The position numbers and the translations under genes were made by a program. A model generated the notes under the pieces. That model was given only the letters and a program-made list of their open reading frames with translations, did no database searches and was not told where the DNA came from. This document shows positions 33,923 through 43,402 of a DNA stretch of 64,000 bases, piece after piece. Numbering within the stretch: the first letter of the stretch is position 1; each line of letters begins with the position of its first letter. Source of the stretch: CAYZQH01 sp050300015 (GTDB taxonomy: Bacteria; Pseudomonadota; Gammaproteobacteria; Pseudomonadales; Cellvibrionaceae); the NCBI GenBank assembly GCA_050300015.1, contig JBNKWZ010000020.1, positions 1-64,000 on the forward strand. Reading direction: 5' to 3'.

Positions 33923-34299
33923 GAGAATCCCTTTTAACTCGCTCTTTGAAATGAATGGGGTTTGCTATGTCATATAAATATGTATGTCGATTGCGAATTA
34001 AAACCAGCTAAAAGCATGCCAAATATTCATAGGTGTTCAGGGGATGGGGGCTGCCGGTTGAATATCGTGTCATTACGTGAGACGCTCGATGGGTTGACTG
34101 ATGCGGGAGTCAGAAAAGTCGACAGCTGGGATGCGGTGGCCGCGGCAAGAATAACAAGCTGTGAAGGTGGGCTTTACATTGGCTACCAGAGTGCACTATC
34201 TGGTTAAAAGGCTAACAGAGCCGGTGAGCCAATCGAGACCTCTCGCGAGGTGAGGTCTCGGGCCCGAAAATCGGCCAGTTGATGCGCCAGCCAAGGGCG
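33923..34299. other. intergenic region with a strong hairpin
   Basis: A frame from about 33962 to 34207 (plus) has no ribosome site and no recognisable content. GAGACCTC (34235-34242) pairs perfectly with GAGGTCTC (34252-34259); an alternative inner hairpin CCTC-TCGC-GAGG shares the left arm. It lies 40 bases beyond the end of the esterase gene and may terminate it, though no U-tract is present. Confidence 0.45.
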
Positions 34300-36078
34300 C
34301 TAGTGGTTAAATAAACCGAGATCAACTGCGCCTGCCATAATGCGATAGCCTTCTTCATTGGGGTGTAGTAGGTCGCCGTCATGGAGGGTGTTTTGAACTC
34401 TGGGGGGACTGCTACCGTTACTGATGGCTTGTTCTAAATCGATAACTCCATCAAATTGCCCGCTGTTGCGAATCCAATTGTTTACTTTGGTGCGTGCCGC
34501 TTCGCTGCCAGCAGAATCATAAAAAGACCCATTAATGGGCGTGATGGTGGCACCGAGTACTTTAATGCCCTCAACATGTGCGCGATTAATGAGTTGGTTG
34601 TAGCCATTAATCACGTTATCCGCAATTTCATCTGTGCCGGTTGCGTCTATATCGTTGACGCCAATGGCAACAATCAACCAGCGAAGCCCTTGCTGGTCAA
34701 ACACATCGCGACGCGCTCGCACAATACCGGGCTCGCCATTCGGGCAGCCTTCGCGAATCAAGCAGCTAGCACCAATACCCATATTTAAAATGCCCACATC
34801 TCGATGATTGGGGCTCGCTTGCAGGCGCTTAGCCAGCTCATCCGGCCAGCGGTTGTGTTGGCTGGTGCCCGAGCCACGGCCATCGGTGATCGAGTCCCCG
34901 AGGATTGCCACCGCCCCGCCTGTGTTCGGTGCACGGACTTCCAGGCGTTCAATCACGTACCAGCTGTCGGTGCGAGTACTGTTACTCAGGTCAGCAGATG
35001 ACACCACGTTATTGTTGGCCAAATAAGACGTTGTACGCGAGGCCCCGTGTCCTGTGAGTTGCCGAGGCGTGGCACCAAAATGGATGCTAACGGCCAAAAT
35101 GTCCAACGCGGATAGGTCAAAAGAGACGGCGTCCGAATAGACGGCTTCACCTGCAGGAATCGTTACCGAGCCACTGCCACCAAAGGTGAGTGGTGTGTCG
35201 GTTTGCGTTTGAATGCCGCCGCTTGCGGACTGCTTTGCCAGGTGCACGGCATTTAATGTGATGGGGTCGTCGCTGTAGATATTGGTAAAGCGCATGCGCA
35301 CTTCGCGCCCACCCACTGACACTTTAAAATTTTGTCGCAAGGTATTGCCTTTAAGACCTGGGGTAGGTGGGCTGTTGTTGGCATCCACCACATAGGGGGC
35401 CGTTCCCCAGGTGCCCAGCCACATGGGGCTGCCGTCGTAGACGGGAGCTTCTATTTCAGGTGTCTGAGTTGTCTCGCGCACCAAAATGCCGGCTAATGCG
35501 GCATTGTCTGAAGTTGCCGAGGCGGTAATAGTGAGTAGCCCGTCACTCACGGTGACTGTGACGGGCTCTGTGGTGTAGGCCGTATCGTGCCCGGCGGTTT
35601 GGTAGGTATCAAAGTCTTCGAGGGCGACTTGATCTTCTACCACCGCGCTCATCGAGCGTTCACCGGGGGCCTCCCAGTAGAGTTCCGCCAAATGTAAGGT
35701 CACTTGGTAATTTCCGTTGGGTACGGGAATGTTGTACGTAAAGCTGCCGTAACGCTCAGAGTTAAAAAGCTCGCTACCCGCTGCCCCGCTGATGGTATCC
35801 GCGGTTTGGTTTTGCGCGCCACCCAGGCTGTGCTGGTCCGCGGAATAAGTCACGCCGTTATAGGTAGTACTGGCGCTGCTCCCGACATTAATGGCCGCCA
35901 CAATTGCCCCAAGGGCCGTGCCGCTGGAGCTGCTAGACGAACTAGAACTACTAGACGTGCTAGAGCCGCTACTCGACGTACTGCTAGATGAGCTGCTGCC
36001 AGAGTCAGGTTGGGCGCCGCACCCACTTAAAATTATGGCTAAAGCGGCGCTGGCGAACAGGGAGGTCACGCGATGCAT
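34300..36078 (-). CDS. secreted lipoprotein esterase: poly-serine linker, malectin-like domain, SGNH hydrolase
   Basis: 592 residues. A lipoprotein signal with lipobox L-S-G-C (Cys20) is followed by a Ser-rich linker (26-52) and a malectin-like carbohydrate-binding domain (about 60-202). The catalytic part is an SGNH/GDSL esterase (about 215-590) with nucleophile Ser396 in 'GDSITDG', block 'GVND' (473-476) and Asp569/His572 in 'DLLHPNEEG'. It most likely deacylates a polysaccharide at the cell surface, like carbohydrate esterases. Poly-serine linkers of this kind are typical of Saccharophagus, Teredinibacter and Cellvibrio enzymes. Confidence 0.88.
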   Translation of the reverse strand: MHRVTSLFASAALAIILSGCGAQPDSGSSSSSSTSSSGSSTSSSSSSSSSSSGTALGAIVAAINVGSSASTTYNGVTYSADQHSLGGAQNQTADTISGAAGSELFNSERYGSFTYNIPVPNGNYQVTLHLAELYWEAPGERSMSAVVEDQVALEDFDTYQTAGHDTAYTTEPVTVTVSDGLLTITASATSDNAALAGILVRETTQTPEIEAPVYDGSPMWLGTWGTAPYVVDANNSPPTPGLKGNTLRQNFKVSVGGREVRMRFTNIYSDDPITLNAVHLAKQSASGGIQTQTDTPLTFGGSGSVTIPAGEAVYSDAVSFDLSALDILAVSIHFGATPRQLTGHGASRTTSYLANNNVVSSADLSNSTRTDSWYVIERLEVRAPNTGGAVAILGDSITDGRGSGTSQHNRWPDELAKRLQASPNHRDVGILNMGIGASCLIREGCPNGEPGIVRARRDVFDQQGLRWLIVAIGVNDIDATGTDEIADNVINGYNQLINRAHVEGIKVLGATITPINGSFYDSAGSEAARTKVNNWIRNSGQFDGVIDLEQAISNGSSPPRVQNTLHDGDLLHPNEEGYRIMAGAVDLGLFNH

Positions 36079-36125
36079 TATGGATTCCTATGGTTGATAC
36101 TTGAATCAGGGTGTTAGCGATCACA

Positions 36126-36221
36126 TTATAGTGGGTTGAGTGACTCAGATCTTGGACCTAGGTTTTGTTTTAGAATGAAGGCGAGGAGCGTGAGGACTAG
36201 GTATATTCGATCAGGAGACAT
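36126..36221 (-). CDS. 31-residue hydrophobic small open frame after a toxin gene
   Basis: ATG 36221 with AAAGAAAG upstream, stop at 36126. The peptide has one membrane-like segment ('RIYLVLTLLAFIL'). It lies 59 bases downstream of the 574-residue toxin-like gene, where an immunity gene would be expected, and could be a truncated relic of one. Its length makes it uncertain. Confidence 0.25.
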   Translation of the reverse strand: MSPDRIYLVLTLLAFILKQNLGPRSESLNPL

Positions 36222-36280
36222 TCTTTCTTTATCGCAAAAATGCGCTCGGTTAAGACCAAGAAAAGCGATCACTTCTAGAG

Positions 36281-38005
36281 TTAATTATCAATTTCAATTC
36301 TACGAGCGTTGTCGACGGTGGGTTTGGGTAATAGCCCATCTTCGCCCCAAGCACGCGCAGTTCGCCCTTCTACTGCAAAGCCTTCAATTTCAAGAATTTC
36401 AGTGCCAGAATCAACATACCCTCCCTTGCGGGGTGCCTCAATAGTATGGGAATCAAGTTGATTATAAAAGCCTGATTGTATGACGGTGCGATCGCCTCCG
36501 GCCTTTTGACTGACAACGTGTCCAGCTTCAATGTAAGCTGGTTGATCAGCGAGTGACATTAAGTAGTCTTCGCTAGGGGCTTTGCGCCTTCGGGTTATCA
36601 GAGTACCTTTTTTAGTGCTGGTTTTCCCTTTGAGTAGAAATTTCAAAGGATGGTTGGGGTTCTTGTCAATGGCATCGTTCAAGCGATCTTCAAGCCCCTT
36701 GCGGAAGTCTTTATTGCTGGCCCGCCCCAAGTAAACATCAGATTCAGAGGATTTTATGGTGGATTTCGGTGTAGGATTGTTGTCGGGAATATCGGGAAGA
36801 GGTACTTTGGGTTTGCTGCGTCCATGAGTTGACCATCTGAAAACTCTTCCTAATACAATTTGAAATGCTTTACCTCCAATCAGACCAAATGCTTCCATTC
36901 TGAATAGCTCTGCAGCTTCTTCCGCTAATTGTTTTCTAGCTGCATTCGCCATGCTCATAATACGAGGCGTAGTGGAATCTGTAAATACTGTGGGCGCGAT
37001 CAAACCGTTAACGGTGATAAAATAGGAGCACGCAAGCCCTTGGGATTCTAGAGCCTTTATTGCTAAGCTGTGACTAGAGTGTATTTGAGTATCCTTTTTC
37101 CCTTCACCTCCTTGCATCATGTCATAGGGAATTAATATAGGTTTTGCAACACCTGGTATATTTAGCAAGATACCACCAACCAAAATTCCGTAGCCTACGG
37201 AATCAACGTTTTTATCAATATATGATGAATCTTGCTCTGGTGTGGTTGATACAATTCCATTGTCATCCATGTCGAAGAAGATAAAAGTTTCTTCAAGCAT
37301 ATTGGCTTTAACTAGTTGAGTTGTAGAATTATCCAAGGTTTCATTCCAGGCAACTAATTCATAGGGTACGAAGCTCGATGAATCAGCAATTGAATAAGGT
37401 ACACTCATCGAACCCTCAAACTCTACGTCTTCACCATTAATCTGAATATTTGTTGCGTTTTGTGTAGACCAATAAATTCTTCCTGTTTTTCTTGGTTCTA
37501 CATTTAATTGATCATTACTTTGTCCCCCATCAGATCCAACGGCGATGACATCCAATGTAGGTGGGGATAGCGAAGAAAGTATTTCATTGCCTTCGTAATC
37601 CAAAACAACATGCGGATTTACTGGATAATCAGTGATATAACTGCTCATGGGGTATTGTGTTGCGTCATGAGGTTCGGAGCTGCAAAGCCCGGCATAATAG
37701 TTATCAGTGGGGTCGTAACTCATATTGGCCGAGCTTTGATTGCTAGATTCCGTATAGTCGTAATAAGCGAGTGCAGTTCCATCTGGTGTGACATATGCTT
37801 GAGAGCCGTCAGCCATCGACATGTTTGGCTCGGGTGGTGGTTCTGAGCACATGGCTTCGTCTTCAGAGTAATTCGAGCTTGGATTCTCACTTGTACTTGA
37901 GCTATTTTCGGGTTCTTGGTCAGAGTAGCTCATATTGTTCTCAGTCGACGGATCACTTGAATAATTCTGCTCTTCGTTGGAGCTCATGTTCTCGTCACTA
38001 GACAT
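36281..38005 (-). CDS. toxin-like protein with C-terminal polymorphic-toxin domain
   Basis: 574 residues. The N-terminal 120 are extremely rich in Ser, Asn, Glu, Asp and Tyr and should be disordered. A middle region follows (about 125-330), including an amphipathic or membrane-like stretch ('YGILVGGILLNIPGVAKPIL'). The C-terminal part (about 455-574) has 'YIEAGHVVSQKAGGDRTVIQ' and 'DSHTIEAP', resembling a nuclease-like polymorphic toxin domain (type 5 is my best guess). There is no signal peptide. It is last in a four-gene operon with another toxin. No obvious immunity gene follows. Confidence 0.7.
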   Translation of the reverse strand: MSSDENMSSNEEQNYSSDPSTENNMSYSDQEPENSSSTSENPSSNYSEDEAMCSEPPPEPNMSMADGSQAYVTPDGTALAYYDYTESSNQSSANMSYDPTDNYYAGLCSSEPHDATQYPMSSYITDYPVNPHVVLDYEGNEILSSLSPPTLDVIAVGSDGGQSNDQLNVEPRKTGRIYWSTQNATNIQINGEDVEFEGSMSVPYSIADSSSFVPYELVAWNETLDNSTTQLVKANMLEETFIFFDMDDNGIVSTTPEQDSSYIDKNVDSVGYGILVGGILLNIPGVAKPILIPYDMMQGGEGKKDTQIHSSHSLAIKALESQGLACSYFITVNGLIAPTVFTDSTTPRIMSMANAARKQLAEEAAELFRMEAFGLIGGKAFQIVLGRVFRWSTHGRSKPKVPLPDIPDNNPTPKSTIKSSESDVYLGRASNKDFRKGLEDRLNDAIDKNPNHPLKFLLKGKTSTKKGTLITRRRKAPSEDYLMSLADQPAYIEAGHVVSQKAGGDRTVIQSGFYNQLDSHTIEAPRKGGYVDSGTEILEIEGFAVEGRTARAWGEDGLLPKPTVDNARRIEIDN

Positions 38006-38018
38006 AGTCTTGCTTCTC

Positions 38019-39095
38019 TCAGTTTGCTTTTCTGGTCATGGTTTTTGAGGTGGGATAACGCAATGTCTTATTGCCGATATCGACTCCCATTTTATGGGCA
38101 TGAACACTATATTGGCCCTCGATCAAACCTGAAAAGAATGCGAAACCCTGATTATCTGTGTGCGTCTCGGTTTCCGTTGGGCCCTTGAGTGTTATTTTAC
38201 AGTTTTTTACCGGCTTCCGATTGCGATCAATAATTTGTATGTAGATTCCGTGAAATTCAAAACTTTGAGTTTCGATGATGAGCTTTTTCCACTCAAAGTA
38301 TTCTGGCGCACCAGATCTTGAGGTGTTTCCTGATGGGGCTGGTGCGATGCCATTATGAAAAAATAACACTTCTAGTATTCGGTCATCAGGTTGAAGGCCT
38401 TGTGTAGTCAAATCGTCTTCAAACTGGCCTTCGCACCCGTGAGACATCAGTTCAGTGCTTGAGTCTAAGGATGTATCTTCTAGTTCCATATACGCTTGGA
38501 CTAATGCTCTTTGAGTGTTTGGGCCCGGCTTTCCGTCAATCTTCAGATTGCCACCCTTGTGGCCATTAAAAAATTCCTGGAATGCTATGACCGATTGCTT
38601 GGTCTGGGCATCTCTCACTCCTGATGCGACGCCAAGGTAAAATGGCTTCTCTTTCCCAGGTAAGGCAGACATCATCAGCTGAACTTCACGAGTTCCCCAT
38701 CGAACGTGAGCAGGTTTGTCTGCCTTAAACCAAGAAGTCCATGCGTCTACATCATTGGATAAATATTGTTGAATCGCCTTAGCTCTGCACCAGGCGATCT
38801 CGACACCACCAAATTGTTCGCTATTGCTATCATGGCCGATAATCAGGATGCTTGAGTGGGGGTGGGCTTTATGCATAGAAACAATTGACCTAATACCCGG
38901 TAATGCGTAAGGAAGAAGAAATGTTTTGTTGGCATCAAAAATTAGTCCTACAAGTTGTACATTGCGTACAGCTGAGTCATTGGCTATAAACCGATAATAT
39001 TTGCCGGTTTTAATTTTAACTGGTTTGCTGTCTGGATTTGACAGATCCACCAGTTTTCGGAGTTCGTTATTTTCTTTTGCTACTAGTTCAGACAA
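38019..39095 (-). CDS. OmpA-like / peptidoglycan-binding protein in toxin operon
   Basis: 358 residues, no signal peptide. An OmpA/MotB-type segment (about 50-115, 'GLIFDANKTFLLPYALPGIR' and 'ILIIGHDSNS') precedes a peptidoglycan-binding helical motif (about 168-206, 'AFQEFF...IDGKPGPNTQRALV'). The C-terminal beta domain (about 290-350) looks like a carboxypeptidase regulatory-type fold ('RNRKPVKNCKITLKGP', 'DNQGFAFF'). The cell-wall binding suggests it helps deliver or anchor the adjacent toxin in the periplasm. The next gene starts 13 bases after its stop. Confidence 0.75.
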   Translation of the reverse strand: MSELVAKENNELRKLVDLSNPDSKPVKIKTGKYYRFIANDSAVRNVQLVGLIFDANKTFLLPYALPGIRSIVSMHKAHPHSSILIIGHDSNSEQFGGVEIAWCRAKAIQQYLSNDVDAWTSWFKADKPAHVRWGTREVQLMMSALPGKEKPFYLGVASGVRDAQTKQSVIAFQEFFNGHKGGNLKIDGKPGPNTQRALVQAYMELEDTSLDSSTELMSHGCEGQFEDDLTTQGLQPDDRILEVLFFHNGIAPAPSGNTSRSGAPEYFEWKKLIIETQSFEFHGIYIQIIDRNRKPVKNCKITLKGPTETETHTDNQGFAFFSGLIEGQYSVHAHKMGVDIGNKTLRYPTSKTMTRKAN

Positions 39096-39231
39096 AGCTG
39101 TATTCCTCTAGTATCGAAGAAGCCAAGGTTAGATCAAAGCATTAAAAAGCTGATAGGCAAGAAGATCTATATGGCCTTTGTTATTTAAATTCAAGCCAAC
39201 TGATGCAGAAAATCTAGTCATATTTCTAACT

Positions 39232-39681
39232 TTAATTTTTTACGATTAAGCTGATACATTCAAGTGGCAGGTGTTTGTGTAACAGTGTTTCACCTTTTGG
39301 TTTGGTCTCTAAAAAAGATCTGTCATCTTGCGGTTCTATCTTGTTGTCCATCAGTAGCACCAAGTCAACTGGTCTGTTAACGCGTGTGAATCTAAATTCT
39401 GTCAAGTTGTCACGAAAGCTATAATTGATTTTCGGATTACCAAAACAATCTACAAGTTCATTGTCGTAAATTTCCGGTTTTTTTAAAGTAAAGCTTATTT
39501 CGTTGATCAAACCGAAATCTGAAAATACAATAAAATGCGAAAAAGCGTTCCCGAGATAATGGTATTTTTTTACCGAGTCAGTAATTTCTTCAGCCAATTT
39601 TCCCTTTTGGACGATAATGTCGGCGGGATCAGTTTCTGCGGCAGATACTAGTTGGTTAAGTTCATTCAGATATTCTTTCAT
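39232..39681 (-). CDS. candidate immunity protein for the type 46-like toxin
   Basis: 149 residues, acidic, soluble, no signal peptide. ATG 39681 lies one base after the stop of the 941-residue toxin, the classic position and spacing of an immunity gene. No known immunity family is recognised; the call rests on context, size and charge. The low G+C resembles the toxin tip rather than the toxin's N-terminal part, as expected for a toxin-immunity unit exchanged together. Confidence 0.65.
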   Translation of the reverse strand: MKEYLNELNQLVSAAETDPADIIVQKGKLAEEITDSVKKYHYLGNAFSHFIVFSDFGLINEISFTLKKPEIYDNELVDCFGNPKINYSFRDNLTEFRFTRVNRPVDLVLLMDNKIEPQDDRSFLETKPKGETLLHKHLPLECISLIVKN

Positions 39682-39682
39682 G

Positions 39683-42508
39683 TTATTTAACAATAATTGG
39701 GGTTGATGTTTTAATACTGGGATTGAAGAGCTGGGTTTCTCCACCTGAAAAAATTTTGTCTGAGCCATTCCAGTCTTCGATATCTGCTGCCTGAGATTTT
39801 AACACTTCGACATCCTCTAATACTTCGACTTCGATCATTTTCCGGTTTCCGACCTCGAAACCAAGCTTTTCAATATCAACATCATTGCCTTGGTAGTAAT
39901 AGCTGCCAACTTTCGGGCGGCCTGTTTTTCTGTCTAAATATGAGTATTGGTAGAGCTTTTCTCCTTTTTTAATGGTTATGACTTCAACAGGTTGTTCAAA
40001 ATCAATGCCGCGTAGGTGATTGTCAAAGTCCTTGTAGCCCACTTCCGCGTAAAATTCGTCTGCAGCTGAAAATCTAGCCTTCTTAATTGGCGGCCAGCTT
40101 TCTGCTTCAGACCTTATGTCTTTTGGGTTCGTCTTTGAAGCTCCGTTTAATGTCACCGTATGTGCTTCTTCTTGGGGCGGTTCGGCGGAAGCTTGAGTTT
40201 TCACCACCTTACCCTTGGCCGAGCCAGGAATACCGATTTTCTCGCCAGCATCGCTGAGCACTTTGCCCAGCTTTTCGTTCATCTGTTTGGCGATAGATTC
40301 AAATTGCCCATTGATTCGATTTTTGACAGCTTGCAATGAATTCAGAATGTCTTGTATTTGCGCGTGAGTATCGTCAAACCATTGCGGCAGTTTGCTCTTT
40401 AATGTTTTGAGTTGATCGATGACCACATCTAACACATCGTGGCCGATTCGAGCGGCTTGTTTGGCGTATTCGGCGAGGTTGCCTGCGCGCAGCTCTTTTA
40501 ACCACTTAACGCCGTTCCCCTTCATAAAGAAATTAAATATTTGTAAAACGGCGTCTAATTTGGCGCCCTTCCACACCAGTTTGAGAACCCCTTTCAAGGC
40601 GGAGCCCACTGAGGGCACTAAGCCAATTAATGTAAAAAAGAAGCTTACCCACGGGCCGGCTTCGTCGTAGCGTTTGTCCCACGCCAATTGTTTAATGGCG
40701 GCCACCAAATCGCGAGCATCGGCTACTTGGTCGACCACGGGAATCATGGTGATGATGGCGTTGGTGATGATTTGGCCTACGCTTGGGTTTTCATTAAAGT
40801 CCCCTTGTAAAAGTTCCCAAGTCCAATCAGCACCGTCCTGCAACCCCTGAGTCATGCGGTCAAACCAGCCATCGGGTACGTCTTCGGTGACCTCGGGTTT
40901 TGATTCTTTAACGATGGCGACCTCTTCAGGGTCGTCAAAAAAGAAGACTTCAACGTTGGAGACTTCGACAGGGATGGCGACGCGTATCTCTCCGGAAGCA
41001 GGCAATGTACCGCTCGCCACTTCCGAGCCTGTGGCAGTATCGACAACGCTGTATCGCGCGCCGCCCACACCGCTTCCATCTGCATATTGGTAAGCCACAT
41101 CCACATAGTTGTCGGGCACTTCTTCCGGAGTTTCAGCAGGAGCTGGCGCAGGAGCAGGCGTTGGTGCAGGAGCATCATTTGCCGGCTCTGTTTGAGCGGC
41201 AGGCGCTTGAACGGCAGTATTGCTGCCCGCACTTGCACTGCTGGGTGCGGGTGTTGTGTTTGTATCAAGTGGCAAAAACCGCACTTCACACTCACCGGGT
41301 GTTAAGTCCTCTACTCTTGCCGAGCCATTCGCGTCGGTTTTGCCGCGATGCTCATTGCCGTCGGGGTCCACCAAGATATAGTCTCGGTCAGCAATGGGTT
41401 TGCCATTGCTGTCTTCCAGTTGAAATTCCGCCCACGCGGTTTCCGTTTCGGGTTCGGTAATTGGTGCCGCAATACTTTCGGGTTGAGCCTCTGGTTCGGC
41501 GGTTGCCTCGGTTGCCGCTAAAGGCTCACTTGTGGTCGCAGCTTTTGCGTCAGTGGTCGTTACCGCGGCGGCTTCGTCATTGGCAGCATCGGTGTCAGTT
41601 TCTGCAGGGGTGCAGCAATCCACATTGGCGGCACACTGGTGGATGCCGCTGCCCTCAATATTGGGAAAGGCTACTTGGCAGGTGCCCTGTAAAATGCCAT
41701 CTACGCGCGCTTTGCCTTCGCCATTGGTGGTGCCCTCATGTTTTTGGCCTTCTGGGCAAATAATCCAATAGGCTTCCCCGGTCACCGGGTTGCCTTGGTC
41801 GTCCAGCAATTGAATTTCCACCCAGGTTCTAAGGGGGGGGGGTGCCAAGTCCACGGGTCGGTTACCCGGCGCGCTGGCCACGGGGTCGGCAATAGGGGCC
41901 TCTGGCGGTTTGGTATAAGGTGTTTGTCGAAACAGCACTACGGTTTCGTCCACTAAGGCCTTGGCCAGTTGGTCGAGCCGTGCGTCGGTGGTTTTGGCCG
42001 GCGAGACCGTGGGCAGCTCCGCTTGTTTGGCGATGGCCTGCAGTTGCTCGTCCGATAAATTCAGACTGTTTAAAAAAGTCCGCGCTTGCTTTTTTGTGGC
42101 GTAGGATTGTTGGCGCCCACTCATTGGGCCCATGGCTTTAATCGCCGGTGTAAACTGTAACCAAGCACCGTTGCCGATTTTAACGGTCGCGGTGCTTGTG
42201 TCATCAAGATTCGTTTGAGCGTTCGGGCGCGGAACGCCGTAGAGTTTGAGGCGACCTTGCGTTAAATACTCTGCGACACGCTGAAGGTCATCACGCTTTT
42301 GGTAAGTGTGCCCGGTATCGAGGTTTAGGCCTGTGAGCAGTTGGCGCCAATAGTCGGCAGGGGCATTGAAGCGTTGCAAAAAACGCCGGGCGTCAGCCGA
42401 GGTGCGAAAAGCCAGTGGCTTCAGCCCTTTGGGTGGCTTGCCCTGTGCCTTGCTGATGACCCTGAAGCGGTTGCCGGTGGGGTCAATGAGTGTCTTGCGG
42501 TTAAACAT
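39683..42508 (-). CDS. large polymorphic toxin with C-terminal type 46-like domain
   Basis: 941 residues, no signal peptide. The N-terminal region (1-205) is of unknown type. Three beta domains of the kind seen in type VI secretion cargo follow: about 228-285 ('TWVEIQLLDDQGNPV', 'GTCQVAFP'), 358-415 and 466-526, separated by Ala/Pro/Glu linkers. A hydrophobic helical stretch (575-665, 'FFFTLIGLVPSVGSALKG') resembles a pre-toxin segment. The tip (about 815-941, 'DNHLRGIDFEQPVEVI' and 'FSGGETQLFNPS') matches my memory of polymorphic toxin type 46. The immunity candidate is next. Confidence 0.8.
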   Translation of the reverse strand: MFNRKTLIDPTGNRFRVISKAQGKPPKGLKPLAFRTSADARRFLQRFNAPADYWRQLLTGLNLDTGHTYQKRDDLQRVAEYLTQGRLKLYGVPRPNAQTNLDDTSTATVKIGNGAWLQFTPAIKAMGPMSGRQQSYATKKQARTFLNSLNLSDEQLQAIAKQAELPTVSPAKTTDARLDQLAKALVDETVVLFRQTPYTKPPEAPIADPVASAPGNRPVDLAPPPLRTWVEIQLLDDQGNPVTGEAYWIICPEGQKHEGTTNGEGKARVDGILQGTCQVAFPNIEGSGIHQCAANVDCCTPAETDTDAANDEAAAVTTTDAKAATTSEPLAATEATAEPEAQPESIAAPITEPETETAWAEFQLEDSNGKPIADRDYILVDPDGNEHRGKTDANGSARVEDLTPGECEVRFLPLDTNTTPAPSSASAGSNTAVQAPAAQTEPANDAPAPTPAPAPAPAETPEEVPDNYVDVAYQYADGSGVGGARYSVVDTATGSEVASGTLPASGEIRVAIPVEVSNVEVFFFDDPEEVAIVKESKPEVTEDVPDGWFDRMTQGLQDGADWTWELLQGDFNENPSVGQIITNAIITMIPVVDQVADARDLVAAIKQLAWDKRYDEAGPWVSFFFTLIGLVPSVGSALKGVLKLVWKGAKLDAVLQIFNFFMKGNGVKWLKELRAGNLAEYAKQAARIGHDVLDVVIDQLKTLKSKLPQWFDDTHAQIQDILNSLQAVKNRINGQFESIAKQMNEKLGKVLSDAGEKIGIPGSAKGKVVKTQASAEPPQEEAHTVTLNGASKTNPKDIRSEAESWPPIKKARFSAADEFYAEVGYKDFDNHLRGIDFEQPVEVITIKKGEKLYQYSYLDRKTGRPKVGSYYYQGNDVDIEKLGFEVGNRKMIEVEVLEDVEVLKSQAADIEDWNGSDKIFSGGETQLFNPSIKTSTPIIVK

Positions 42509-42844
42509 AGCTTCCTTGTTAGGCTTTGACGAGGGGCGTTTCCAATGGTTTGCCCACCGGGCAGTTCCTTTCCGGTAGTTTGTTGCTCTTAGTGTTGGAC
42601 TAACGGTATTTGACTCGTAAGGCTCATACGCCAGTTCTGCGCTAGCGCATCTAGCACTGTCAGGCGAGTCACGGTAATGCGCATTCGCGCTAACCAGAGC
42701 CCTCGCCTAGTGTATTACCCACATAGCGCTTCCGCAAGCCATAAAAGGCCTGTTTAGAGCCTCGCAGGGCCTGACTTTTAGGTTATAGTAGGCATCGTGC
42801 GCAAGGTGGGCGCCAGAATAATAATGGGCTCGAGGAGGCCGGCT
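42509..42844. other. divergent intergenic region upstream of the toxin operon and nfeD
   Basis: No gene seen. It should contain promoters for the leftward toxin operon and the rightward nfeD-qmcA pair; I cannot define either with confidence. Confidence 0.4.
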
Positions 42845-43300
42845 ATGGAATTTATCCCGCTCTATTGGCATTGGATTGTGTTTGGAATAGTGCTGATACT
42901 CGCAGAAATTTTTCTGATGTCTTTTACAGTGCTTTGGTTCGGCGCAGCTGCGGTGGTGGTTGGTGTGCTGTTGCTATTGTTGCCTTCTCTGGTGTTGTCC
43001 ATACAGCTGGTGGTTTGGGCATTTTTGTCTGGTGTGATGGCGTGGGCGTGGTTTAAGTACTTAAAGCCTTTATCGGTGGATAAAACCAAGGCGGGCCTAT
43101 CGCGTGAGGCCATCGTGGGTGAGGTCGGGCAGGTGCTGCGATTACCCTTAGAGGACGAGCGCGGCATGCTTCGCTTCCCGGCACCTGTTCTGGGTGATGA
43201 TGAGTGGTTATTTATTTGCGAAGAGACGCTCGCCAAGGGCGACCGCGTACGTGTGGTAGATGTGGCGGGTAACGCCTTGATCGTCGTCAAACACAATTAG
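42845..43300 (+). CDS. NfeD-like membrane protein (short form)
   Basis: 151 residues. Two or three membrane segments (about 10-60) are followed by a small soluble OB-fold domain ('VGEVGQVLRLPLEDERG', 'GDRVRVVDVAGNALIV'). This is the short NfeD type that lacks the protease domain and is nearly always paired with a stomatin/SPFH gene, as here. Such pairs are thought to organise membrane microdomains or oversee membrane-protein quality. ATG 42845 follows a strong GAGGAGG. Confidence 0.88.
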   Translation: MEFIPLYWHWIVFGIVLILAEIFLMSFTVLWFGAAAVVVGVLLLLLPSLVLSIQLVVWAFLSGVMAWAWFKYLKPLSVDKTKAGLSREAIVGEVGQVLRLPLEDERGMLRFPAPVLGDDEWLFICEETLAKGDRVRVVDVAGNALIVVKHN

Positions 43301-43402
43301 GCAGTGCCTTCGATTAACGGCGTTGTGTGTAACAATCCTAATAACCCAATAAACCGCGATGGCGAATGTTCGCGTGAAGCGGTCGAATAAGGAGTAATCA
43401 CT

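Noticed and set aside
33962..34207. 81-codon plus-strand frame
   Set aside because: No start signal and no recognisable features; not reported as a gene.
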